A stretch of DNA of 64,000 bases from Iodobacter arcticus. GTDB lineage: Bacteria > Pseudomonadota > Gammaproteobacteria > Burkholderiales > Chitinibacteraceae. The stretch is taken from contig NZ_JBHTBQ010000014.1 of the NCBI RefSeq assembly GCF_042664895.1, positions 310,001-374,000 on the forward strand. The letters run 5' to 3'. The notes beneath the pieces are model-generated. The model saw nothing but the letters and a program-made list of their open reading frames with translations, was not told the DNA's origin and made no database searches. A program made the position numbers and the translations under genes. This document shows positions 1-7,892 of the stretch, piece after piece (within the stretch, counting starts at the first letter, position 1; the number at the start of each line of letters is the position of its first letter).

Positions 1-323
1 GCAAAAGTCAGTACCAGTAAAATAAGGCTGGATGCCACCATCAGTAGCGTCTTCGCCCAAGTTACCCGCCAGAAAATCCGCGCCGCTTCTTTTGGATTAT
101 CTCTAGCCTGCGCCACATCACGCACCGCTGATAAATTAAAACCAAAATCAGTCAGCAATACGCCGTACTGGATAGAGGCAAAAGCAAAATTCATCACCCC
201 AAAGCCTTCCGTACCTAATTGCACCAGCAGGAAAGGAAAGGTAACAAAAGACACCAAGTAATTGAGCCCCTGCACAGCATAGAGGGCAAAGATATTGGAT
301 TTTAGGCGGGAGTCTGGCGACAT
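1..323 (-). CDS. Polysaccharide (O-antigen type) flippase, N-terminal part
   Basis: The reading frame starts at the ATG at 323 (minus strand) and is open to the window edge, giving about 107 residues. It begins MSPDSRLKSNIFALYAVQGL. Two hydrophobic segments alternate with short polar turns, and the pattern LGTEGFGVMNFAFA followed by DFGFNLSAVRDVA is typical of the first helices of Wzx/RfbX flippases in the MATE/MOP superfamily. These inner-membrane proteins move lipid-linked sugar repeat units to the periplasmic face. Only the amino end is visible, so the sugar substrate cannot be judged. A surface-polysaccharide locus probably continues to the left. Family assignment is fairly secure; the exact subfamily is inference. 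Confidence 0.8.
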   Translation of the reverse strand, partial: MSPDSRLKSNIFALYAVQGLNYLVSFVTFPFLLVQLGTEGFGVMNFAFASIQYGVLLTDFGFNLSAVRDVAQARDNPKEAARIFWRVTWAKTLLMVASSLILLVLTF

Positions 324-429
324 GATTTGTTTCTGGATGCGGGGGCAGAGATTGTACCGCAGACAGGTGGGCGCGGCGTGGTGCTCATGCGTGGCAATAC
401 GACACTCACAATATTTAGAATCAGCAGGC

Positions 430-613
430 TAGCAGCCTGTTGGACTTAGGTGATCGTAGCGAGGGAAAGACCGGTTTGAGACAGCAATATGCATTTTTGA
501 GGCGGGTTGGTGGTGATTAAACCCAAGCGTGGCTATTTAACGAAAAAATGCATGAAATATGGCCAAATCCGGCTTTTCCGCAGTAGATCAGCCCTAAGTC
601 CGACAGGCTGCTA
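430..613. mobile_element. 184-bp MITE-like element with terminal inverted repeats
   Basis: The ends at 430-450 and 593-613 are inverted copies of TAGCAGCCTGTYGGACTTAGG with one mismatch, and both outer ends finish in TA. The interior has no reading frame of note. This layout fits a non-autonomous miniature transposable element, possibly of a TA-targeting (IS630/mariner-like) group, but no transposase is present here to prove the family. It fills most of the 335-bp gap between the flippase and the OLD nuclease gene; I see nothing else there. Confidence 0.6.
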
Positions 614-658
614 CAACTTGGTGTAGGCTTTCATAAAAGTATCAGTTGGAAGCAGATA

Positions 659-2350
659 ATGCATTTATTACGCTTACAAATCACCAATTTTCGGGGCATC
701 AGCCAGATTGATTTAAGCTTGGAGCGCGAACGCACCGCGCTGTTTGGCGAAAACAACTGGGGTAAGACCAGCCTGATCACTGCGCTGACTCGCTGCCTGA
801 GCGAGGCGGTGCCGCTGGATGTGCTGTTTACCCATGAAGATTTTCACCGCGTGGCCAATACCCGGGCGACGATTGCGCGGCGTTTAAATATCACGCTGTT
901 TTTCTGTGGAGGAAGCGACGAGCCGCTGCCCGACCCCGCTTTGCAGGATTTAAGCTGGCAGGATGATGAAGGTAGGCGGTGGCTGGCATTGCGTTTCTCG
1001 GCCGAACGTTATGGTCATGGCGAGGTGCGCAGCCACCGCAGCTTTATTGATGCACAGGGTGCGGAGCGGCAGCACGCAGCGAGCGATGAGCTGGCGGTGT
1101 TGCTGATTCGTCATCATCCCGTGCTGCGCTTTCGCGATATGCAGCTCACCGATTGGTTAGAGCACCCACGTCTTGCACAAAAAAACCGCAGTGATGATCC
1201 GCCGCAGCCTGCATCCGCCGCAGTGCGGGCCGTATTCGAGCGCATCCTTACTCTGCCGCATCAGTTGCACCCGCAGGAGCTGACGCAAGGTCTGGATGCG
1301 GTTGAGCAGTTTCTTTCTGAGCATGCAGAGCTACTGCAAGCACCCGTGCCCCTTCAGCGCCTTGCCAAGCAAATTGCCAGCACGCCATTTAATTTACGCG
1401 ATGATGACAGCCTGCTGGATATTGCAGGGCGGGCTGGGTCTAGCCAGCGGCGGGTGGCACTGTTGATGCTGCTGGGTGCGCTGATTAATGCTCGCGGCGA
1501 TTTACCTTTGCAGCAGGGCGCGCATCCAATTTTATTGATGGAAGACCCTGAAACGCATTTACACCCGATTCAGCTGGCGATGATGTGGGGGCTGATCGAG
1601 CAATTGCCGCTGCAAAAACTGATTACCACCAATCATGGCGATCTGCTGGCGAGTTTTCCGCATCAAGCCTTACGCCGTCTGGTGCGCCGTCATCAGCATG
1701 TACACGTTTATCAGGTGGGGGAGCAAGCTTTATCGGCCAGCGACGCACGCAAAGTGGCGTTTCATATTCGTGCTAATCGCGCCAGCAGCATGTTTGCCCG
1801 AGTTTGGCTGCTGGTGGAGGGCGAAACCGAATTTTGGCTGATGCCTGAGCTGGCGCGGATTTACGGCGTGAATTTCCCTATGGAGGGCATTCGCTGCGTT
1901 GAATTTGCTCAGGCAGGCTTAACCCCGCTGATTAAATTTGCCGATCGCCTAGGGATAGTCTGGCATTTGATTGCCGATGGCGACGAGGCGGGCCAGCGTT
2001 ATATTGCCAAGGCCAGAAGCCTGCTCAACGATAGGCCCGATGCGCTGCATATCACCGCCATCACAAGCCGCGATATTGAGCATTATCTGTGGGATAACGG
2101 TTTTGCTGATACTTACCGCAACGCCGCTAAACCTCGTGGCCCGCTTAATCATTGGCACCAAGCCGCAATGGATGCCGCACCGCCTCGCCCCGATGAAGAA
2201 ATTATCCAGCGCGCATTGCGCTATCACTCCAAACCCGGCATGGCGCTAGAAATAGCCGAAGCTGCCGAAATTGCTGGCGCAGAGGCCATCCCGCAAGAAT
2301 TGCAGCAAATGTTTGATACCTTGCAACAGCTGGCGAGTTATAGCGAGTAA
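659..2350 (+). CDS. ybjD: OLD-family ATP-dependent endonuclease, YbjD type
   Basis: The 563-residue protein has an SMC/RecF-like ATPase domain followed by a Toprim nuclease domain. Walker A is GENNWGKTS at residues 30-38. The Walker B/signature region LLMEDPETHLHP lies near residue 290, with a TTNHGDLL stretch after it. The Toprim core starts at LLVEGETE near residue 384 and continues to DGDEAG. Length, order and many local stretches (for example FHIRANRASSMFARVWLLVE) match E. coli YbjD as I remember it. OLD proteins are ATP-driven nucleases, and some act in phage defence with a UvrD-like GajB partner. No helicase partner is next to this gene, so it is a solitary type. The ATG at 659 gives the right amino end. 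Its physiological role is not established. Confidence 0.85.
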   Translation: MHLLRLQITNFRGISQIDLSLERERTALFGENNWGKTSLITALTRCLSEAVPLDVLFTHEDFHRVANTRATIARRLNITLFFCGGSDEPLPDPALQDLSWQDDEGRRWLALRFSAERYGHGEVRSHRSFIDAQGAERQHAASDELAVLLIRHHPVLRFRDMQLTDWLEHPRLAQKNRSDDPPQPASAAVRAVFERILTLPHQLHPQELTQGLDAVEQFLSEHAELLQAPVPLQRLAKQIASTPFNLRDDDSLLDIAGRAGSSQRRVALLMLLGALINARGDLPLQQGAHPILLMEDPETHLHPIQLAMMWGLIEQLPLQKLITTNHGDLLASFPHQALRRLVRRHQHVHVYQVGEQALSASDARKVAFHIRANRASSMFARVWLLVEGETEFWLMPELARIYGVNFPMEGIRCVEFAQAGLTPLIKFADRLGIVWHLIADGDEAGQRYIAKARSLLNDRPDALHITAITSRDIEHYLWDNGFADTYRNAAKPRGPLNHWHQAAMDAAPPRPDEEIIQRALRYHSKPGMALEIAEAAEIAGAEAIPQELQQMFDTLQQLASYSE

Positions 2351-2486
2351 GGCTTAGGTGATTGAAGCTGATGTTTTGCAGCGAAACCTAAATATTGAAA
2401 TACGGAGATCATAGGGAATACGGAGGAAAGCATTTTTGGGGTTTTCCGATAAAACGTCGCCTAAATAAAGACTTTGTAAAATTAAT

Positions 2487-2514
2487 GTAGGGTGGGCAGG
2501 TTTTATGCCCACGC
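2487..2514. repeat. Short palindromic intergenic repeat, GTGGGCA type
   Basis: GTAGGGTGGGCA at 2487-2498 is followed by TGCCCACGC at 2506-2514, forming a hairpin with a short loop. A second copy with the same outer bases is at 22739-22767. Its outer GTAGGG resembles the GTAGGGCGGGTGAAACCC palindromes elsewhere in the window. There is no U-run after it, so I do not call it a terminator. Confidence 0.6.
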
Positions 2515-2548
2515 GGTGAGAAAGCTTGAGCATAGAAACTTTCCCACC

Positions 2549-4339
2549 TTAAGTGGCTTCCATCAATTCTGCTAAAGCTTGTTTTAATAAAGCGGGCCGT
2601 AATGGTTTGGTTAAAAATAAATCCATACCTGCATTAATACATAATTGCCGGTCTTCTTCTAAGGCATTCGCCGTTAACGCCATAATCGGCAGGCGTTTGA
2701 TGGCGGGGTTGGCTTTCTCTTGGGCGCGAATGCTGCGGGTGGCTTCTAAGCCATCCATTTCCGGCATTTGCATATCCATTAAAACTAAATCAACTTGTTC
2801 TTTAGCAAGAAAATCTAAGGCTAATTGGCCATTTTCTGCGCTAAATACGGTGTGCCCATCATTTTCTAATAAACGGGTAGCTACTAAGCGATTAGTTGGA
2901 TTATCTTCCGCCAATAGCACACGCAATTTACGCGGCTGGGTATTGTTCTCTACAATCACCGTATTTGATTTTGGCATAAGCCCTTTGGGGCAGTGCAGTG
3001 TAAATTTAAATTGAGAGCCAATTGTTGGCTCGCTTTGTGCGATTAATTCACCACCCATTGCGCTGACTAAGCGGCGGGCAATGGTTAAGCCTAGACCTGT
3101 GCCGCTATATTCTCGGGTAGATGAGCCATCTGCTTGCACAAAAGCTTCAAAGATATAGGGCAACCTATCTGCCGGTATGCCAATGCCAGTATCAATGACG
3201 GCAATATCCAGACTGTATTTATTCTGAATTAATGTTGATTTTATTTTGAGCGTGACTTGCCCTTGATTGGTAAATTTAATCGCATTACCTAATAAGTTGA
3301 CTAACACCTGTCGCAAGCGTAATCCATCACTTAAGATGATGATATTGGCTTCTCCTTGGTAATCAACAATCAGGTTTAAACCTTTATCGCTTGCGATTAG
3401 ATTGAACATTTGTTGAACTTCATTGAGTAGGGCAGATAGATCAACAGGCTGTTCGGCAATAATAAGGCAATTGGCTTCTATTTTTGATAAATCGAGCACG
3501 TCATTGACGAGCGCTAAAAGTAAATCGGCCGAGTTACAAATAACATTTACTGTTTCTTTTTGTGATGGAGATAAATGGCTTTGCTGTAGTAAATGCGCCA
3601 TACCTAAAATGCCATTCATTGGCGTTCTGATTTCATGGCTGACATTGGCGATAAATTCACTTTTGGCCCGATCGGCTAATTCGGCGTCATTTCTTGCTTT
3701 GACGAGGTCTTCTGCAAGGCGGGTTTGATCTAATTCTAAAATCAGGCTTTCTACAATTGTATCGTGATAGGAGCGGGCGCTTTTCATCAGGGTTAAAAAA
3801 AAGAATAGATTCATTCCACCCAAAGTGAGATCCATTTGAGTAGGTTTAACGCTGGCATTAATTAAGATAGGCAGCATCATTAAAAATGCATAGATACGCA
3901 TCGCCGGAATCATAGGGCCTAAAATAGGCAAAGATCCCACTACTAGCCCAGAGAACACAAAGGCAGTAAACATTTTGAGCAAAATGCTGCTGGTGAGCAT
4001 GAAATACACGCCACCAGCGCACCAAACCAGCCCTGTGGCCGCTACGCCAAATAAGTGAATGCGTCGCCAGTAAGTAAAGTGATGTGCTGCTGAGTTTTGC
4101 TGATATTTTTTGAAAACAGAGAGGCGAAATAGAGCCAAGCCGCAGGTGAGAAATAACCAGGTACTCAAAATATAGAGTGAATGATCTTCCCGGTGGGCAA
4201 TAAATAAAAGACAGGCCGCAATGATGCCAATGATTTGCCCGCTATGGGCATTACGATAGCTAAGTGCGGTGGTGCGCTGTAAGACGGCTGGGTCATTGAT
4301 ATGCATAGATGCTGACTTCTTAAGCGTTTTTTTGATCAT
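2549..4339 (-). CDS. Membrane-bound hybrid sensor histidine kinase with receiver domain
   Basis: 596 residues. Residues about 30-185 contain roughly six hydrophobic segments and no obvious periplasmic sensor domain. A coiled linker follows, then a HisKA dimerisation domain with VSHEIRTPMNG (phospho-accepting His235), a HATPase_c domain with DTGIGIP and GTGLGLTIARRL, and a C-terminal receiver. The receiver aspartate is D522 in VLMDMQMPEMDG, and the conserved lysine is in LFLTKPLRP. No Hpt domain or output domain is present, so the phosphate probably passes to a separate Hpt protein. No response regulator gene is adjacent. The start may be Met1 or Met12. The signal sensed is unknown. Confidence 0.88.
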   Translation of the reverse strand: MIKKTLKKSASMHINDPAVLQRTTALSYRNAHSGQIIGIIAACLLFIAHREDHSLYILSTWLFLTCGLALFRLSVFKKYQQNSAAHHFTYWRRIHLFGVAATGLVWCAGGVYFMLTSSILLKMFTAFVFSGLVVGSLPILGPMIPAMRIYAFLMMLPILINASVKPTQMDLTLGGMNLFFFLTLMKSARSYHDTIVESLILELDQTRLAEDLVKARNDAELADRAKSEFIANVSHEIRTPMNGILGMAHLLQQSHLSPSQKETVNVICNSADLLLALVNDVLDLSKIEANCLIIAEQPVDLSALLNEVQQMFNLIASDKGLNLIVDYQGEANIIILSDGLRLRQVLVNLLGNAIKFTNQGQVTLKIKSTLIQNKYSLDIAVIDTGIGIPADRLPYIFEAFVQADGSSTREYSGTGLGLTIARRLVSAMGGELIAQSEPTIGSQFKFTLHCPKGLMPKSNTVIVENNTQPRKLRVLLAEDNPTNRLVATRLLENDGHTVFSAENGQLALDFLAKEQVDLVLMDMQMPEMDGLEATRSIRAQEKANPAIKRLPIMALTANALEEDRQLCINAGMDLFLTKPLRPALLKQALAELMEAT

Positions 4340-4489
4340 TGCGCTGTGATAATGAAGGCATCTTCATGACAACGCCTGAACTAAGGTAGATTGATGCTTA
4401 ATTTAACATATATATTAAATTACACAAGATTTAAGACTTGCTTGTGAATGAGATGTTGCATGGGCAAAATAAATAGCTGCGGCTCAAGA

Positions 4490-4529
4490 AGTTGAAAACA
4501 GCAAAGGCGCATTAAAATGCGCCTTTGCT
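4490..4529 (-). terminator. Rho-independent terminator after galE
   Basis: AGCAAAGGCGCATT (4500-4513) pairs with AATGCGCCTTTGCT (4516-4529) across a two-base loop. Read on the minus strand it is followed by TGTTTTC. It lies about 50 bases past the galE stop and before the histidine kinase start. The rest of the 243-bp gap is AT-rich and presumably holds the kinase promoter. Confidence 0.65.
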
Positions 4530-4582
4530 TAAGCTGGCTGTTTACTTGAGCCGCGTTTTTAAAGCGGTGATTGCCATCTTAT

Positions 4583-5593
4583 TTAATTAAACCCATTCGG
4601 ATTTTGGCTCTGCCATTTCCAGCCATCCTGGCACATATCGTCCAGCGTTTTTTCCGCTTTCCAGCCCAACACGGCGAGCGCTGATGCAGGGTTGGCGTAG
4701 CAGGCGGCGATGTCCCCTGCACGGCGCGGCACAATTTGGTATGGCACGGCTTTGCCCGAGGCTTTTTCAAAGGCTTTAACCATATCCAGCACTGAATAAC
4801 CGACACCCGTACCGAGGTTTACGGTCACAAGGCCTGGGGCTGTTGCCAGCTTTTGCAGGGCTTTAACGTGGCCACGAGCCAGATCAACCACATGGATATA
4901 ATCGCGCACGCCCGTGCCATCAGACGTTGGATAGTCGTTGCCAAACACGGATAGTTTTTCGCGCTTGCCTACGGCGACCTGGGCTACAAAAGGCATCAGA
5001 TTGTTTGGAATGCCCTGTGGGTCTTCACCAATCAGGCCAGAAATATGCGCGCCCACCGGGTTGAAATAACGCAGCAGGGCAAAATTCCAGCTGGCATCCG
5101 CCTTGAAAATATCGCGGACGATATCTTCAACCATCAGCTTGGAGCGGCCATAAGGATTGGTGGCAGATAGTGGGAAATCTTCGGTAATCGGTACGGCGTG
5201 CGGGTCGCCATAGACGGTGGCGCTGGATGAGAACACTAGGTTTTTAACGCCAGCGTCTTGCATGGCTTCAAGTAGACGCTGGGTGCCCACCACATTGTTG
5301 TCGTAATACATCAGCGGTTTTTCGACGGATTCGCCAACGGCTTTCAGGCCAGCAAAGTGAATCACCGCACTAAAATCGTAGCGCTGAAATAGTGCTTTTA
5401 AAGCCACAGCATCGCGTACATCGCCTTCCACATATTCGGCGGTTTGCCCGGTGATGGTGGCAATGCGATTCAGAACTTCTGGCTTGGCATTATAAAAGTT
5501 ATCAAAAATAACCGGTTTAAAGCCTGCTGCAAGCAATTCGATATAGGTGTGCGAGCCAATATAACCCGCTCCGCCAGTCAGTAAAACGTGCAT
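4583..5593 (-). CDS. galE: UDP-glucose 4-epimerase
   Basis: 336 residues, the usual length for GalE, an extended short-chain dehydrogenase that interconverts UDP-glucose and UDP-galactose in the cytoplasm. The NAD-binding motif GGAGYIGSH starts at residue 7. The catalytic serine is in SSSATVYG, and the Tyr-x-x-x-Lys pair is in NPYGRSKLMVEDI. The carboxyl region has the conserved RAGDIAACYANP stretch. It supplies galactose donors for lipopolysaccharide or exopolysaccharide, which fits the flippase at the left edge and the lptFG genes just upstream on the same strand. The gap to lptG is 76 bases, so co-transcription with lptFG is possible. A hairpin terminator follows the gene. Confidence 0.96.
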   Translation of the reverse strand: MHVLLTGGAGYIGSHTYIELLAAGFKPVIFDNFYNAKPEVLNRIATITGQTAEYVEGDVRDAVALKALFQRYDFSAVIHFAGLKAVGESVEKPLMYYDNNVVGTQRLLEAMQDAGVKNLVFSSSATVYGDPHAVPITEDFPLSATNPYGRSKLMVEDIVRDIFKADASWNFALLRYFNPVGAHISGLIGEDPQGIPNNLMPFVAQVAVGKREKLSVFGNDYPTSDGTGVRDYIHVVDLARGHVKALQKLATAPGLVTVNLGTGVGYSVLDMVKAFEKASGKAVPYQIVPRRAGDIAACYANPASALAVLGWKAEKTLDDMCQDGWKWQSQNPNGFN

Positions 5594-5669
5594 GGAAAAC
5601 TCCTATTGATGTGCCGAGAGGATTGCTTGCCTAGATCATGGGCAAGCGGCTTTACAAATTGACTATTTC

Positions 5670-6749
5670 TTAGCGCCGCTCTTGTCGCCATAGCATCAAT
5701 CCCGCCGCAGATAGAAACAGCAGAGTCGGGATAGCAACAACGATCGGTGGTGGCCAGTTATATAAATCGCCCAAATAAACCACTATCTGATTGGCAAAGT
5801 GAAATACCAAGCCACAGGCAATGCCGATAAACACGCGAACGCCTGCATTACTGCTGCGTTTTTGAGTCTGGGCAAAGGGCAGCGCAATCAGCACCATAGA
5901 TAAGCAGGCCAGTGGGTAAAATAATTTGCCCCAAAGCGCAAGCTCATAGCGGGAAGTCTTTTGTTTATTGCGCTTTAAGTGGTCGATATAGCTGAGTAAA
6001 GAGGTGGCCGACATTTGTGCAGGCTCTACCAAAAGCACGGCCAGCATGGCAGGGGAGATCGATGTTTGCCAGTTAAATACAGCAGGTTTTGTGAGTACAA
6101 CGCCTGCGTGCTCTGGCAGAAACTGGGTGATGGTGGCTTTTTGCAGCGTCCAGTTGCCCTTGCTTTGAAAGCGGCCGTTATGCCCTTCGATCACCCGATC
6201 TAAAGTCAGCGTTTTGCCAAATTCATAAATCCGCGCATTCACTACGGTGAGGTCGGGCAGCATCTCGCCGATATTTACAATTTGCTTGCCATCTTTAATC
6301 CACACGCCGGATCGGAAATCTCCTACCAGCATGGATTGCGTGGCGGCTAAGCGATGCTGATTGGCCATGCGTTTGCCCGCAGGGGCAATGTATTCACCCA
6401 AGAGCAGGGTAATCACACCATAAAACGCACCAATCAGGCAAAGCCAGAGCAAGAGACGTTTGAGGGATACGCCCGAAGCGCGAATCACCGTCAGCTCGGA
6501 TGAGCCGGATAAATGCGATAGGCCGAAGATGCCGCCAATGAGCACGGCAATTGGCAAAAGCTCATAAGCATTGGCAGGGGCACGAAGCGCTACGTAAATC
6601 AGTGCATCACTCAGGCGGTAGCCGCCAACGCCCAAATCGGTGAGCTCGGCAATGAGATCAAAAAAAGTGTAAAGGCCAAGCAGGCCGATCAGGGCAAACA
6701 AAATAAACAGCGATAATTCACGCATTAAATAGCGAGATAACAAACTCAT
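5670..6749 (-). CDS. lptG: Lipopolysaccharide export permease LptG
   Basis: The start is placed at the ATG at 6749 (MSLLSRYLMRELSLFIL). It lies one base after the lptF stop, and the longer frame would only add a poor leader overlapping lptF. This gives 359 residues. LptG is an inner-membrane permease that with LptF and the ATPase LptB2 extracts lipopolysaccharide from the inner membrane and passes it to LptC/LptA. The sequence shows three amino-terminal membrane segments, a periplasmic jellyroll-like middle (about residues 130-255) and three carboxyl segments. The PFAQTQKRSSNAG loop near residue 280 is typical of the family. The LptB and LptC genes are not nearby, as is usual. Confidence 0.93.
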   Translation of the reverse strand: MSLLSRYLMRELSLFILFALIGLLGLYTFFDLIAELTDLGVGGYRLSDALIYVALRAPANAYELLPIAVLIGGIFGLSHLSGSSELTVIRASGVSLKRLLLWLCLIGAFYGVITLLLGEYIAPAGKRMANQHRLAATQSMLVGDFRSGVWIKDGKQIVNIGEMLPDLTVVNARIYEFGKTLTLDRVIEGHNGRFQSKGNWTLQKATITQFLPEHAGVVLTKPAVFNWQTSISPAMLAVLLVEPAQMSATSLLSYIDHLKRNKQKTSRYELALWGKLFYPLACLSMVLIALPFAQTQKRSSNAGVRVFIGIACGLVFHFANQIVVYLGDLYNWPPPIVVAIPTLLFLSAAGLMLWRQERR

Positions 6750-6750
6750 T

Positions 6751-7809
6751 TCAATGGCCTCGCAACTTGCTGCGCCAGGCAAACAGGCCCAGTGTAATCA
6801 ACAGCGCTGCGGCGTGCAGCGGCCACATGCCAAGCATAGCCGGCACCTTGCCGTCGCTAAGCCAAGCCTGTGCAATATTGATGCAGTTGTAATAAAAGAA
6901 ATAGGAAAAGACCGCCACTAATAAGTTAGAGGCCCGTCCGCCGCGCGGGTTAAAAAATGCCAGCGGGATCGCAGCCAGACTTAAAATCAAGGCAGAAATA
7001 GGAATTGCCAACCGCCAGGCCAGCTCTGCTTTATGTTCGGGCAGGCTGCTATTCCAGAGCGCCATGGTGCTGGTGGCCTGAGTGGATGGGCTGGAGCGCG
7101 GGTTTTCGCCTGCTTCGATACGCAGCCTTGCATTTTCAAACTCCAGCATTTCGTAGGATGCCGTGCCGGGCAGCCCTTCGTAAGACTTGCCCTTGGCTAG
7201 CCATAGCCAGCGGGAGCCGTCGCTATCGAGATAAAGACCGCCTTTTTCCGCCAGAATCACAGTTAATTTATCGTCGCGGCGTACTTGCACAAACACATTA
7301 TTGCCATTGCCGCCGGAAAAATTCTCGACAAAATAAACCCGATCCGCCGCAGGGGATTCTCTGAATACGCCGGGGGCGACCTGAGTGACTTCCTGACGTG
7401 AAAGCGATTTTTCTTTGTACTCTTGGCCTTTTTCTAAGGCCCAGGGCGAAAGGACCAGCGATAAAAGTGCAATAAGAATCACTACAGGAAGAGTAAACTC
7501 GAGCACGGGGCGAATAAAATTATGGATCGAGCGTCCGCTCACAAACCAAATCACCATTTCATGGTCTTTCCATAGCCGGGTTAACACGGCCAATATCGAA
7601 AAGAACAACATCAGTGATAAAAGAATGGGCAAATAGCGAACAGCAGCAAAGCCCATCATGGCCCAGACCGCAGAACTAGCGAGAGCACCAATGGCGGCTT
7701 GGCCGAGCAGGCGTACAATTTGCGTCGTCATGATTAACATGAGCAACACGAAGAAGGCCCCAAGGGCGACCCAGGACATTTCTTGAATTAGGCTTTTGCG
7801 AAACAACAT
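6751..7809 (-). CDS. lptF: Lipopolysaccharide export permease LptF
   Basis: The start is chosen at 7809 (MLFRKSLIQEMSWVALGAFF). The frame extends 27 residues upstream, but family members begin at this point. The 352-residue protein has the LptF/LptG layout: three amino-terminal helices, a periplasmic beta-rich domain with the FRESPAADRVYFVENF stretch, and three carboxyl helices including IPLAFFNPRGGRASNLL. It is the partner of LptG in the LPS exporter. The lptF TGA and lptG ATG are one base apart, so the two are translationally coupled. lptF is divergent from pepA with 83 bases between start codons. Confidence 0.93.
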   Translation of the reverse strand: MLFRKSLIQEMSWVALGAFFVLLMLIMTTQIVRLLGQAAIGALASSAVWAMMGFAAVRYLPILLSLMLFFSILAVLTRLWKDHEMVIWFVSGRSIHNFIRPVLEFTLPVVILIALLSLVLSPWALEKGQEYKEKSLSRQEVTQVAPGVFRESPAADRVYFVENFSGGNGNNVFVQVRRDDKLTVILAEKGGLYLDSDGSRWLWLAKGKSYEGLPGTASYEMLEFENARLRIEAGENPRSSPSTQATSTMALWNSSLPEHKAELAWRLAIPISALILSLAAIPLAFFNPRGGRASNLLVAVFSYFFYYNCINIAQAWLSDGKVPAMLGMWPLHAAALLITLGLFAWRSKLRGH

Positions 7810-7817
7810 GGGCGTTT

Positions 7818-7846
7818 TTGACTTTGCGGGGGTACTAGGAAATAAT
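7818..7846 (+). promoter_or_regulatory. Sigma-70 type promoter for pepA
   Basis: TTGACT at 7818-7823 and AATAAT at 7841-7846 are separated by exactly 17 bases. This gives a start site near 7853 and a leader of about 40 bases to the pepA ATG at 7893. The match is by eye only. The lptF promoter must overlap this region on the other strand or lie inside pepA. Confidence 0.55.
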
Positions 7847-7892
7847 CGAGCGAAATTTTCGCGGCCTTTAAACTTAGCAATAGGAAGCAATA

